From contig NZ_JBDZDR010000001.1 of assembly GCF_040049255.1 (NCBI RefSeq), positions 1 through 64,000 of the forward strand: a stretch of 64,000 bases of DNA, written 5' to 3'. Below are positions 7,768-16,625 of the stretch, piece after piece (the stretch's first letter is position 1; each line of letters starts with the position of its first letter). The notes under the pieces were generated by a model. The model made no database searches. It had not been told where the DNA came from and was given only the letters and a program-made list of their open reading frames with translations. The position numbers and the translations under genes are program-made. Source of the DNA: Pseudaminobacter sp040049255 (lineage in GTDB: Bacteria; Pseudomonadota; Alphaproteobacteria; Rhizobiales; Rhizobiaceae).

Positions 7768-8688
7768 TCAGCGATCTGGCACAAACGGCCGCCCCAGTGA
7801 AGCCGGAGTGTTCACCATCGTCAGTCGCCTGTTGCGCGAGATTAGAACAAGTACGACGATGGTAGCCAGATAGGGAAGCGAAGAAAGCAGCTGGGACGGT
7901 ATCCCTATCCCCAGCGCTTGGGCGTGAAGCTGGCCGATGGTGACGGCGCCGAACAGATAGGCGCCGGCCAGAACCCGCCATGGCCGCCAGGACGCGAACA
8001 CAACCAGCGCCAGCGCGATCCAGCCGCGGCCGGCGGTCATGTTCTCCACCCACTGCGGCGTGTAGACGATGGAAAGATATCCGCCCGCCAGACCGGCGCA
8101 GGCGCCGCCGAACATCACCGCGAGATACCGGATCAGGATCACGTTGATACCGAGCGCGTGGGCCGAGGCGTGGTTGTCGCCGACCGAACGGAGCGTCAGG
8201 CCCGCGCGAGTGCGGAAGAGAAAATAGGCGACGCCGCCGGTGAGCAGCAGGGACAGGTAGAATATGGGATCCTGGCCGAACACCAGCTTGCCGACCAGCG
8301 GCAGGTCGCTCAGGAAGGGGATGTAGATGGTGCCGAGCTTCACGCCGGGAATTCCGACGAAGCCCTCACCAAGCATGCCCGACAGCCCGAGACCAAGCAG
8401 GGTGAGCGCAAGACCCGTGGCGACCTGGTTGGTCACCAGGGTGAGCGTCAGGAAGGCGAAGAGCAGCGAGAACAGCGCGCCGACTGCGATCGCGGCGAGG
8501 AAGCCGAGCCAGGGCGAACCGGTGGTCAGCGCCACGCCAAAGCCGGTGACGGCGCCCATCACCATCATGCCTTCGACGCCGAGGTTGAGCACGCCGGAGC
8601 GTTCCACCACCAGTTCGCCGATCGAGGCGATCAGCAGCGGTGTCGCCGCCGTCGCGATGGTGATGAGGATGGCTTCAAGCATTCCCAT
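7768..8688 (-). CDS. Nucleoside-type ABC transporter permease (second subunit)
   Basis: A 306-residue BPD_transp_2-type inner-membrane permease with eight or nine hydrophobic helices and the typical start LEAILITIATAATPLLIA, then GELVVERSGVLNLGVEGMM, a motif shared by BMP-type and rhizobial nucleoside permeases. With the first permease it should form the membrane channel for the BMP-bound ligand. The ATG at 8688 has GGAGG six bases upstream and overlaps the previous gene by 14 bases, indicating translational coupling. An ATG two codons later is possible. Confidence 0.9.
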   Translation of the reverse strand: MGMLEAILITIATAATPLLIASIGELVVERSGVLNLGVEGMMVMGAVTGFGVALTTGSPWLGFLAAIAVGALFSLLFAFLTLTLVTNQVATGLALTLLGLGLSGMLGEGFVGIPGVKLGTIYIPFLSDLPLVGKLVFGQDPIFYLSLLLTGGVAYFLFRTRAGLTLRSVGDNHASAHALGINVILIRYLAVMFGGACAGLAGGYLSIVYTPQWVENMTAGRGWIALALVVFASWRPWRVLAGAYLFGAVTIGQLHAQALGIGIPSQLLSSLPYLATIVVLVLISRNRRLTMVNTPASLGRPFVPDR

Positions 8689-9775
8689 GGGAAACCTCCG
8701 CCTTGCGCGGCGCTGCACCGACGAAGCGGATGCGATAATGGATCAGCGTATCGGCTCCGAGCACGAAGAAAAGCAGCAGGCCCTGGAAGGCGCGCACGAC
8801 CTTGTCGGAAACGCCTATGGAAATCTGTGCTGCTTCGCCGCCGAGGTAGGAAAGCGCCAGGATCAGCCCAGCCGCGACGATGCCGAGCGGGTTGAGCCGG
8901 CCGAGAAACGCCACGATGATGGCGGTGAAGCCGTAGCCCGGCGAAATCGTCGGGCGCAGCTGGCCGATGGCGCCGGAGACTTCGGAGATACCGGCAAGGC
9001 CGGCCAAGGCGCCCGAGACGATGAAGGCGAAGAACACCATCTTCGACGCCGAGAAGCCGGCGAAGCGCCCTGCCCGCGGGCTCTGACCCAATACCTGCAC
9101 TTCAAAGCCGCGCAAGGTGCGCGTCAGCATGAACCAGACCACGACTGCCGCGACCAGCGCGAAGATGAAGCCCCAATGGGCCCTGCCCGATGCCGACCAG
9201 ATTTCCGGCAGGATGGCGTAGTCGTGGAAATTGCGCGTTTCCGGGAAGTTCATGCCTTGGGGGTTACGCCACGGCCCACGCACCATCCAGTCCAGGAACA
9301 GTTGCGCGACATAGACGAGCATGAGGCTGGTCAGGATTTCGTTGGTGTTGAAGCGCGTCTTCAGGAAGGCCGGGATTGAGCCATAGGCCGCGCCGCCAAT
9401 CATGCCCATGATCAGCATCAGCGGCAGAACGATCCACGACTGGAAATCCGGGAACATGACCGGCAGGGCCGAACCTGCGACGGCACCCATGATGAACTGC
9501 CCTTCGGCACCGATATTCCAGTTGTTGGACAGGAAGCAGACCGACAGACCAACCGCAATCAGGATCAGCGGCGCGGCCTTCACGGCCAATTCATGCAGGG
9601 ACCAGACCTCGCGCAGCGGATCGATGAAATAGTAGTAAAGCGCGTCGACCGGGTTCTTCCCGAGCAGGGAGAACATGATGGCGCCGGCGACCAATGTCAG
9701 CGCAAGCGCGATGAAGGGCGAGAGCACGCCGAACAGCGCCGAGCGCTGCGGGCGTTTGACGAGTTCGATGCGCAT
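8675..9775 (-). CDS. Nucleoside-type ABC transporter permease (first subunit)
   Basis: A 366-residue BPD_transp_2 permease with about nine transmembrane segments and the family segment NNWNIGAEGQFIMGAVAGS near residue 85. It pairs with the permease encoded immediately downstream. The start ATG overlaps the stop of the ATPase gene as TGATG at 9773-9777, so translation is coupled. The longer YufP-like N-terminus (first ~60 residues with an extra helix) distinguishes it from the second permease. Confidence 0.9.
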   Translation of the reverse strand: MRIELVKRPQRSALFGVLSPFIALALTLVAGAIMFSLLGKNPVDALYYYFIDPLREVWSLHELAVKAAPLILIAVGLSVCFLSNNWNIGAEGQFIMGAVAGSALPVMFPDFQSWIVLPLMLIMGMIGGAAYGSIPAFLKTRFNTNEILTSLMLVYVAQLFLDWMVRGPWRNPQGMNFPETRNFHDYAILPEIWSASGRAHWGFIFALVAAVVVWFMLTRTLRGFEVQVLGQSPRAGRFAGFSASKMVFFAFIVSGALAGLAGISEVSGAIGQLRPTISPGYGFTAIIVAFLGRLNPLGIVAAGLILALSYLGGEAAQISIGVSDKVVRAFQGLLLFFVLGADTLIHYRIRFVGAAPRKAEVSHGNA

Positions 9776-11334
9776 CAAGCGACCTCCGCGACGTGTTCGA
9801 CGTGGCCGGGCTCGGCGCCGCCCATCAGAAGGCCGATCTTTTCCAACGTCGCTTCGGCGATTGGCAGCGGCTTCGACAGTTCGCCGTTGTGCATGACGGC
9901 GATCGAATCTGAAATTTCGAACAGTTCATCGAGGTCCTGGCTGATGACCAGGACCGCCGAGCCTTGGCGGGCGAGCTCGATCAGCGCCTGGCGTATGCGC
10001 GCTGCAGCGCCCGCGTCCACGCCCCAGGTCGGCTGATTGACCACCATTACGGCCGGCTGGCGGTCGAGCTCGCGGCCGATGATGAATTTTTGCAGATTGC
10101 CGCCGGAAAGCGAGGCGGCTTCGGGATCGGGCGCGCTCTTGCGCACGTCCATCGCTGCGATGATGCGCTGAGCGGCTGCGGCGATCGCGTTGTTGCGCAC
10201 CAGGCCGGCCTTGCCGAGAAATGCCTTCCTGTCGGTCGCGTGACGCGACAGCAAAAGGTTCTCCGACAGTTTCATGCGCGGCGCGGCACCATGGCCCAGG
10301 CGCTCTTCCGGCACGAATGCGGCCCCAAGAAGCCGGCGCCCGGTGATTGAAAGATTGCCGGCATTCTGGCCGCGGATACGCACGGCGCCGGCTTCCGCTT
10401 GCAGGACCTCGCCTGAGACGGCCTCGAAGAACTCGCCCTGCCCGTTGCCTGCCACGCCCGCGACGCCGATCACCTCTCCCGCCTTCACAGAAAGATTGAT
10501 GTTGCGCAGCGGGATCGAGAACGGCGTGGCGGGCTTGCGCGACAGATTGCGCACTTTCAGCAGGACCGCCGCTTCATCGATGCCTTCAACCGGCGGGCGC
10601 ACCACGGCCTGTACTTCGCTGCCGACCATCATGCGGGCCAGCGATGCCGCCGTTTCCTGGCTTGGGTCACAATGGCCGACGACCTTGCCGTGGCGCAGCA
10701 CGGTGGCGCGGTCGCACAGGCGTTTGACCTCTTCCAGCCGGTGCGAGATGTAGAGGATCGACTTGCCCTCGGAGCGCAGGCGTTCCAGCGTCTCGAACAG
10801 CTTGTCGACTTCCTGCGGCGTCAGCACCGCGGTCGGCTCGTCGAGGATGATGAGCTCCGGCGTCTGCAGCAGGCAGCGGATGATCTCGATGCGCTGCCGC
10901 TCGCCGACAGAGAGATCGCCGACCAAAGCGTAGGGGTCAAGCGGCAGGCCGTAGCTGTAGGCGAGTGCCTTGGCCTTTGCGGCAATGGTGGAAATCTGGG
11001 CCTCGTCCTCGAGCGACAGGGCGATGTTCTCGGCCGCTGTGAGCGCATCGAATAACGAGAAATGCTGGAAAACCATGCCGATGCCGAGCTTTCGCGCCGC
11101 ATGCGGATTGGCGATGCGCACCGGCTGGCCATTCCAGCGGATTTCGCCGGCATTCGGCTCCAGCGTGCCGAAAAGCATCTTGACGAGGGTGGACTTGCCG
11201 GCGCCGTTCTCGCCCAGCAGGGCATGAATTTCGCCCTTGCCGATCGCAAGGTCGATGCCGTCGCAGGCTTTCAGGGTACCAAATATCTTAGTCAGGCCGC
11301 GGACCTCCAGAAGGTTCGCAGCGGGTGCTTCCAT
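9775..11334 (-). CDS. Nucleoside-type ABC transporter ATP-binding protein (double ATPase)
   Basis: A 519-residue cytoplasmic protein with two ABC ATPase halves in tandem, as in RbsA/YufO-type importers. The first half has Walker A GENGAGKST near residue 45, signature LSVGERQRIEI and Walker B LIILDEPTAVLT; the second half has a degenerate Walker A (GVAGNGQGEFFEA), signature LSGGNLQKFIIGRE and a Walker B VMVVNQPTWGVD in which Asn-Gln replaces Asp-Glu, so it is probably poorly catalytic, as is common in this class. Start ATG at 11334; longer reading upstream lacks homology. First gene of the importer operon. Confidence 0.9.
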   Translation of the reverse strand: MEAPAANLLEVRGLTKIFGTLKACDGIDLAIGKGEIHALLGENGAGKSTLVKMLFGTLEPNAGEIRWNGQPVRIANPHAARKLGIGMVFQHFSLFDALTAAENIALSLEDEAQISTIAAKAKALAYSYGLPLDPYALVGDLSVGERQRIEIIRCLLQTPELIILDEPTAVLTPQEVDKLFETLERLRSEGKSILYISHRLEEVKRLCDRATVLRHGKVVGHCDPSQETAASLARMMVGSEVQAVVRPPVEGIDEAAVLLKVRNLSRKPATPFSIPLRNINLSVKAGEVIGVAGVAGNGQGEFFEAVSGEVLQAEAGAVRIRGQNAGNLSITGRRLLGAAFVPEERLGHGAAPRMKLSENLLLSRHATDRKAFLGKAGLVRNNAIAAAAQRIIAAMDVRKSAPDPEAASLSGGNLQKFIIGRELDRQPAVMVVNQPTWGVDAGAAARIRQALIELARQGSAVLVISQDLDELFEISDSIAVMHNGELSKPLPIAEATLEKIGLLMGGAEPGHVEHVAEVA

Positions 11335-11443
11335 AATGGTTGTCACAAGGTCCCCATCAAGTGTTTTTATGTTCCCCGGATACCGTATGTGCGTGCGGTT
11401 CACAACGCAAAGCTTCGCAGGACTTGAAAGACCTTCAAGATTT

Positions 11444-12421
11444 TCAGGGGAGAAGGACGGTTGCGCCGGTCGTCCGGCGCGATTCGAGATCGCGATGCGC
11501 ATCCGCCACATCCTTCAGGGCGTAGCGCTGATTGATCTGGATATCGACGACGCCTTTCTCAACCACATCGAAGAGCGCTGCCGCTGAGGCTTCCAGATCC
11601 TCGCGCGCGGCGATGTAGGTGAACAAGGTGGGGCGCGTTGCGTAAAGCGATCCCTTCTGCGACAGCAGCCCCATGTTGAAGGGCGGGATCGGCCCGGAGG
11701 ATTGTCCAAAGCTCACGAACATGCCGCGCGGGCGCAGGCAATCCAGCGAGCCGGGAAAAGTATCCTTTCCGACGGAATCGTAGACCACATTGCAGAGGCG
11801 CCCGCCGGTGATTTCCTTCACCTGCGCCACGAAATCCTGTTCGCGGTAGTCGATGACGTGGTCGTAGCCATGCGCCTTTGCCAGCGTCACCTTCTCGGCG
11901 GAGCCGGCCGTGCCTATGACCGTGGCGCCGAGATGCTTTGCCCACTGGCCCAGAATGAGCCCCACACCGCCCGCAGCGGCATGGCACAGGATCGTGTCGC
12001 CCGGCTGCACATGGTAGGTGCGACGCAGGAGATATTCGGCGGTCATGCCCTTCAGCATCATGGCCGCCGCCTTTTCGTCGCTTATGCCTTGCTGCAGCTT
12101 CACCAGCCTGTCGGCCGGTGCGAGGCGTTCTTCGCAATAGGCGCCGAGCGGAAGCGTGTAGGCGACGCGGTCGCCCTTGTTCAGCCAGTCCACTCCCTCG
12201 CCGACCTCCACCACAATGCCAGCCGCCTCGCTGCCCGGCGTCAGCGGCAGGCCGGCGGGAGCGGGGTAGAGTCCGCTGCGGTAGTAGGTATCCAGGAAGT
12301 TCAATCCAATTGCCGTGTGGCGGACCAGCGCTTGGCCGGGACCGGGACTTCCGACCTCCACATCCTCGTAGGCGAGAACCTCGGGGCCGCCATGGGCATG
12401 GATGCGAACGGCCTTGGACAT
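11444..12421 (-). CDS. qor: Zinc-independent quinone oxidoreductase (MDR family)
   Basis: A 325-residue NADPH-dependent quinone reductase of the medium-chain dehydrogenase family. Visible are the N-terminal GroES-like domain with IGLNFLDTYYRSGLYP (about residues 37-52), the Rossmann motif AAAGGVGLILGQWAKHLGA (about 147-165) and DSVGKDTF. Structural zinc cysteines are absent, as expected for QOR. It reduces quinones by one electron in characterised relatives. It begins two bases after the pcs stop and is the last gene of the leftward DUF2182-DUF1326-pcs-qor run; the functional link to lipid synthesis is not obvious. Confidence 0.88.
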   Translation of the reverse strand: MSKAVRIHAHGGPEVLAYEDVEVGSPGPGQALVRHTAIGLNFLDTYYRSGLYPAPAGLPLTPGSEAAGIVVEVGEGVDWLNKGDRVAYTLPLGAYCEERLAPADRLVKLQQGISDEKAAAMMLKGMTAEYLLRRTYHVQPGDTILCHAAAGGVGLILGQWAKHLGATVIGTAGSAEKVTLAKAHGYDHVIDYREQDFVAQVKEITGGRLCNVVYDSVGKDTFPGSLDCLRPRGMFVSFGQSSGPIPPFNMGLLSQKGSLYATRPTLFTYIAAREDLEASAAALFDVVEKGVVDIQINQRYALKDVADAHRDLESRRTTGATVLLP

Positions 12422-12423
12422 GA

Positions 12424-13146
12424 TCAGAGCTTCCTTGCGCCGAGATTGGGGAAGAGTTGCATGACGCCGCCGATGAAGAACAGGTAGACTCCGGTGACAG
12501 CGATCCCGATCTTCACGACTTCGCTCGCATCCATGTTCTGCACCAGGGCGAAAGCACCGAAGGCGCACCAGGCGAGGAAGACGGCGAGATTGAGTTCGCG
12601 CAGGCGTTTCACCCGCACCGGATGCAGGAAGTACATGGGCACAAAGGTCATGATTGCCGCCACGGCCACCACCGCGAACGAGACCAGCTCTCCCGGTTCT
12701 ATGACAAATAGTGTGAAGACGATCATGTTCCACACCACCGGGAACCCCTTGAAGAAGTTCTCCCTCGTCTTCATGCCCGTGTCGGCGTAGTAGATCGCGC
12801 TCGAAACCACGATCAGCGCCCCGGCCAGGAATGACAGCTTATCGCCCATGAAACCGCGCTGGTAGAGCGCAAAGGCGGGGATCAGCACATAGGTGACGTA
12901 GTCGATGATGTTGTCGAGCAGTTCGCCCGACCACGTCGGCAGAATGTCCTTGACCTCGAGCTTGCGCGCGATGGGACCGTCGATCCCGTCGACGAACAGG
13001 GCCAGCCCCAGCCACCAGAACATGGCAGTCCAGCGCTGTTCGCTGGCGGCGACCAGCGACAGGAAGGCCAGGAACGAGCCCGACGCGGTGAGGAGGTGGA
13101 CGGAAAAGGCCTTCGCTTGCGGCCAGGTTACTTTTTTTCGTTTCAC
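12424..13146 (-). CDS. pcs: Phosphatidylcholine synthase
   Basis: A 240-residue integral membrane enzyme that condenses choline with CDP-diacylglycerol to phosphatidylcholine, a pathway typical of rhizobia, brucellae and relatives. The CDP-alcohol phosphatidyltransferase motif DG-x2-AR-x8-9-G-x3-D-x3-D is present in DGPIARKLEVKDILPTWSG followed by ELLDNIIDY (residues about 55-82). Around seven hydrophobic helices follow. The start is GTG, overlapping the stop of the DUF1326 gene as GTGA at 13146-13143, so translation is coupled. Length matches the family. Confidence 0.93.
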   Translation of the reverse strand: MKRKKVTWPQAKAFSVHLLTASGSFLAFLSLVAASEQRWTAMFWWLGLALFVDGIDGPIARKLEVKDILPTWSGELLDNIIDYVTYVLIPAFALYQRGFMGDKLSFLAGALIVVSSAIYYADTGMKTRENFFKGFPVVWNMIVFTLFVIEPGELVSFAVVAVAAIMTFVPMYFLHPVRVKRLRELNLAVFLAWCAFGAFALVQNMDASEVVKIGIAVTGVYLFFIGGVMQLFPNLGARKL

Positions 13147-13757
13147 GGGCCGCGCCAGTCCAGTTTGCAGATTTCGGCCGAACGGCCAGTGAAGTTCCAG
13201 TTTCGGCCGAAGGCGCGCATCCTGCTCTTGTCGGACTTGGCGACGATGATCTCGGGCGCGATCCAGTATTCGGAATTGGTGATGACAGTGTCCCCCGCCT
13301 TGTTCTTGCCCGGGATGGGCGTGATCGCACCATAGATGATCTTCGGTATCTGGAACACGCGGGTCCTGTCGTGCGTCTCATAGCTGATCGGCACCTGCTC
13401 GGCACCGAGAAATTTCCCCACCAGGATCGACAGCAGCGAGGTCGTGCCGCCGGCCTTGCCGGTGAATATCTTGGTGAAGGCCTTCGCCGCATAGATCGAC
13501 GCTCGCTGATCTATGAACAGCCCGGCCGTCCAGTTGCCGCGGCTCATATAGCCGGGAATTTCCATAATCAACCCGAGATTGAGGGCGGACAGGTCGACAT
13601 CGCCGTAATGCCCCGCATCGATGCGAAAGCCGGCCCAGGTCTGGCAATAGCCTTCCGTCGGCGGATGGTTGCCCAATGAGAGCACGCAAGGACAGAAAAC
13701 TGTGCAGTTACAGGAAAGTACAAGCTCCCCCTTCATCGCCCAGCTCTGTTCGGCCAT
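13143..13757 (-). CDS. DUF1326 domain-containing protein
   Basis: A 204-residue soluble protein of the DUF1326 family. It starts with a cysteine cluster CNCTVFCPC (Cys16, 18, 22, 24) that looks like a metal site, then repeated Gly-rich beta segments (GYCQTWAGFRIDAGHYGDVD, LIMEIPGYMSRGNW). No signal peptide is seen. The gene lies 19 bases after the DUF2182 membrane gene and overlaps pcs. DUF1326 and DUF2182 genes frequently sit side by side, which together with the cysteines suggests a metal-handling or metal-enzyme pair; no function is established here. Confidence 0.85.
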   Translation of the reverse strand: MAEQSWAMKGELVLSCNCTVFCPCVLSLGNHPPTEGYCQTWAGFRIDAGHYGDVDLSALNLGLIMEIPGYMSRGNWTAGLFIDQRASIYAAKAFTKIFTGKAGGTTSLLSILVGKFLGAEQVPISYETHDRTRVFQIPKIIYGAITPIPGKNKAGDTVITNSEYWIAPEIIVAKSDKSRMRAFGRNWNFTGRSAEICKLDWRGP

Positions 13758-13776
13758 GGAACGTCCCCCTTCCCGG

Positions 13777-14670
13777 TCAGGCTGAGCTTAATAGAAGCGC
13801 AACAGCCCAGACAAGCAGTATCGCACCTGCAAGCCGCGTCGAGACATGCCTTGTTCCTTGTTTTTCGACCAGCGTAAATACCGCGATCAACGCCATCCAG
13901 AACAAATTCATGATGCCTACGGCGAACATCACCAGCATCAGCGCCCAGCAGCAACCCAGGCACCACAAGCCTTGCTCCACCCCAAGCCGGAAGATACGAA
14001 GCGGCCTGGGGCTCCATCGGGCGAACAGGATAGAGAACGGATTGCGACACTTGTTCAGGCAGGCGTCCTTGAACCCCGTGAACTGGTAAAGCCCCGCAAG
14101 CCCAAGAGCCAGCGCACCGGCCACTCCCTTGACCGGCGCGGTCTGGATGCCGGCGGCAAACCGGTGAACGAGAATCGTCAGCGCCGCAAACAAGGCCGAA
14201 GCGGCGAGCCACGCGCAAAGATATCCGGCCACGAGGATCAGCGGATGCACGGCGGCCTCGCGCTTCCTGCCTGCGGTGTCGGCGATCTCGCAATAGGTGC
14301 GGATCATCGGGGCCGCCGAAGGAAGCATCATCGCAACCGACATCAGAAACCACATCAGCGTGAGTGCGGCGAAGAGGTCCGGGGCCAGGCCGCCGGGCGG
14401 CAGCGGGTTCAGGCACAGCGAAAAGAACCGGTCCAGGAAGGCTGGCACGGGCACAGGCGGCAGCATGCGCAACAGTTCGTCTCCGGGCGCTTCGCTTCCT
14501 GGGCCCCGGATCTCGGCTCCACGCAGCGCCATGAGCGCCAGCAGCGCCCAGGACAGCAGGATGCCCACGCCCAGCATGGCGTAGACGACCGTGCGTGGGT
14601 TTTGTGCCACGTGACCCGTCGCGCGACCTGTCCGGTCGAGGTGATCGAAGCCTTCCGGTTTTCCGTTCAT
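13777..14670 (-). CDS. DUF2182 membrane protein (predicted metal-binding)
   Basis: A 297-residue integral membrane protein with about seven helices and cysteine pairs at helix ends: KDACLNKC (Cys204, 208) and LWCLGCCW (Cys237, 240, 241), the hallmark of the DUF2182 family. Basic N-terminus (about residues 1-27) is probably cytoplasmic. First gene of the DUF2182-DUF1326-pcs-qor operon. The promoter must lie in the 91-bp space shared with the divergent hydroxylase gene, where a perfect 20-bp palindrome sits 35 bases upstream of this start. Function unknown; metal-site assembly is an inference. Confidence 0.85.
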   Translation of the reverse strand: MNGKPEGFDHLDRTGRATGHVAQNPRTVVYAMLGVGILLSWALLALMALRGAEIRGPGSEAPGDELLRMLPPVPVPAFLDRFFSLCLNPLPPGGLAPDLFAALTLMWFLMSVAMMLPSAAPMIRTYCEIADTAGRKREAAVHPLILVAGYLCAWLAASALFAALTILVHRFAAGIQTAPVKGVAGALALGLAGLYQFTGFKDACLNKCRNPFSILFARWSPRPLRIFRLGVEQGLWCLGCCWALMLVMFAVGIMNLFWMALIAVFTLVEKQGTRHVSTRLAGAILLVWAVALLLSSA

Positions 14671-14704
14671 GATCGACCGCTGGGCTGAAACGCCACGTTG
14701 ATCA

Positions 14705-14724
14705 ATAGGATAGGCCTATCCTAT
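14705..14724. promoter_or_regulatory. Perfect 20-bp palindrome, candidate operator
   Basis: ATAGGATAGGCCTATCCTAT is an exact inverted repeat without spacer, placed in the 91-bp divergent region between the DUF2182 gene (start 14670) and the hydroxylase gene (start about 14762). Size and symmetry fit a dimeric regulator such as a TetR-, GntR- or MarR-type protein. No regulator gene is adjacent. Confidence 0.55.
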
Positions 14725-14761
14725 ATGAAAGGGACAGTCGGATTTGCGTCCGGTGCCGGAA

Positions 14762-16006
14762 ATGCAAAGAGGTTTTGCTTTGGGTGGCGAAAGAACAGCC
14801 GAAATCCTGGTCGCGGGAACCGGCCCTGCGGGGCTGATCGCCGCATTGGCGTTTGCGAAGGCGGGTTTTTCAGTCGATCTCGTCGGCCCGGCTGCCAACA
14901 GCCAGGATCGCCGCACGACGGCGCTCATGGTCCCGGCCCTGAAGTTTCTGGACAGCCTCGGCGTTCTGGCCTCGCTGGAGCACAGAGCCGCACCGCTGCG
15001 CGCCATGCGCATCGTCGATGCCACTCAGCGGCTGATCCGCAGCCCGGTCGTCACCTTCTATGCAAGCGAGATCGGCGAGCCCTATTTCGGCCTCAATATT
15101 CCCAACAGCATCCTGAACGAAGCGCTGGAGACGGCAGTTTCCTCTCATCGAGAGATCGTCTGGCATCGCAGCCTCGTCGAGCGCTGGGAACTTGAGCCAC
15201 ATCAGGTGCGCGCGCTGCTGGCGGACGGAACGGAAATCACCGCCGCACTTGCCGTTGCCGCCGACGGGCGACTGTCACCCGCGCGCGAGGCAGCAGGCAT
15301 TTCGACCTCCACTCACCCCTATCCGCAGGCCGCGCTGGTGCTCAATTTTGCCCATACGCGCGAACACGGCTTTACCTCGACTGAGTTCCACACCGAAACC
15401 GGGCCCTTCACCCAGGTGCCCCTGCCCGGCAATCGGTCCAGTCTCGTATGGGTGGTGAGACCCGAGACGGCCGACGAACTCGCAAGACTGGACGACGAAA
15501 CGCTATCGATGCGTGCCGAAGAGCGCATGCAATCGATGCTGGGACGCGTGACGGTCGAGCCTGGCCGGCAGGTCTATCCGCTTTCGGCGATCCTCCCGCG
15601 CCGCTTCGCCCAGAACCGGGTAGCGCTTGTTGGCGAGGCAGCCCATGTCTTCCCGCCCATCGGGGCCCAGGGGCTCAATCTCGGCATCAGGGATGTCCAG
15701 CAACTGGTGGAGATCGTCGCGTTAAATCGTGCGGACCCGGGGGCGTCCGCACCCTTGTCTGCCTACGACAGGCAGCGCCGGCCGGACATTCTGGCCCGCA
15801 GCGGCGCGGTCGGGCTGCTGAACCAGTCGCTGCTTTCAAACCTGCTGCCGGCCCAGCTGCTGCGTAGCGCGGGCCTCAGCATGCTTGGCGGATTTGCCCC
15901 GCTGCGCGCTCTTTTCATGCGCGAGGGCCTGAAGCCCGGCAGCGGTTTCTCGGCGCTGGGATCTCTTTTCAAGCCGGGTTTCCCTCCGCGCCCGGGTGCG
16001 CATTAG
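14762..16006 (+). CDS. UbiH/UbiF-family FAD-dependent hydroxylase
   Basis: A ~414-residue FAD monooxygenase of the UbiH/COQ6 family, which hydroxylates the ring of ubiquinone precursors. The dinucleotide-binding motif GTGPAGLIAAL is at about residues 18-28, and the second FAD motif VALVGEAAHVFPPIGAQGLN is near residue 290; the central DR/S segment LAVAADGRLSPARE fits too. The ATG at 14762 has no good ribosome binding site, whereas a TTG at 14780 has AAAGAGG six bases upstream and would start just before the FAD fold; either is possible. It faces away from the DUF2182 operon across the palindrome at 14705. Confidence 0.85.
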   Translation: MQRGFALGGERTAEILVAGTGPAGLIAALAFAKAGFSVDLVGPAANSQDRRTTALMVPALKFLDSLGVLASLEHRAAPLRAMRIVDATQRLIRSPVVTFYASEIGEPYFGLNIPNSILNEALETAVSSHREIVWHRSLVERWELEPHQVRALLADGTEITAALAVAADGRLSPAREAAGISTSTHPYPQAALVLNFAHTREHGFTSTEFHTETGPFTQVPLPGNRSSLVWVVRPETADELARLDDETLSMRAEERMQSMLGRVTVEPGRQVYPLSAILPRRFAQNRVALVGEAAHVFPPIGAQGLNLGIRDVQQLVEIVALNRADPGASAPLSAYDRQRRPDILARSGAVGLLNQSLLSNLLPAQLLRSAGLSMLGGFAPLRALFMREGLKPGSGFSALGSLFKPGFPPRPGAH

Positions 16007-16223
16007 AGAAGCCTGCTCGGGTCTTGCTCATTGGAAACTGGTAGCGGTGGCATTCGATTTGCACCGTCACCGCTAAATCGTTGTTTTCCCATGAGCCTCA
16101 CGCGGGATTGAATTGCTGAAAGCGTTGGTCCAAATATCCTGAAGGAGTTCTTTCTTCGGTGACCGCCGAATGCGGTCATGGAGCCTGCGTGAATGCAAGG
16201 CCAGGATTTTGGACGTGACTGAA

Positions 16224-16547
16224 ATGAAGACGGCGAAATTTGCGATCGGCCAGGTGGTGCGCCACCGTCTGTTCCCGTTCAGGGGCGTGGTCTTCGATGT
16301 CGACCCGCAGTTCAACAATACCGAGGAATGGTACGAGGCCATTCCCGCCGAACTCAGGCCCAGCAAGGACCAGCCCTATTACCACCTGCTCGCGGAAAAC
16401 GACGAGACGGAATACATCGCCTATGTCTCGGAGCAGAATCTGCTTGCCGACCAGTCGGGCGAGCCGATGCGGCATCCTCAACTTGCCGACCTGTTCGAAA
16501 CCACCGCCGACGGCCATTATGCGCCGAAGGGCCAGGCTCGCCACTGA
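16224..16547 (+). CDS. hspQ: Heat shock protein HspQ
   Basis: A 107-residue hemimethylated-DNA-binding/YccV-like protein. It begins MKTAKFAIGQVVRHR and contains FPFRGVVFDVDPQFNN and the YYHLLAENDETEYIAYVSEQ core typical of HspQ, which in E. coli helps degrade proteins and acts as a Lon specificity factor. The ATG at 16224 starts exactly at the fold; a GTG nine bases upstream is an alternative. Single gene followed by a strong terminator at 16580. Confidence 0.9.
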   Translation: MKTAKFAIGQVVRHRLFPFRGVVFDVDPQFNNTEEWYEAIPAELRPSKDQPYYHLLAENDETEYIAYVSEQNLLADQSGEPMRHPQLADLFETTADGHYAPKGQARH

Positions 16548-16579
16548 AAGACCCGCCTGCAGTAATCTGCTGGAAACAA

Positions 16580-16605
16580 AAAAGCGGGGCCGAAGCCCCG
16601 CTTTT
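16580..16605. terminator. Bidirectional rho-independent terminator
   Basis: AAAAGCGGGGC (16580-16590) pairs perfectly with GCCCCGCTTTT (16595-16605) over a CGAA tetraloop, with A- and T-runs on both sides. It lies between the convergent hspQ and ialB-like genes and should terminate both. Confidence 0.92.
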
Positions 16606-16625
16606 TCGTTAATCGGTGTTGACGA

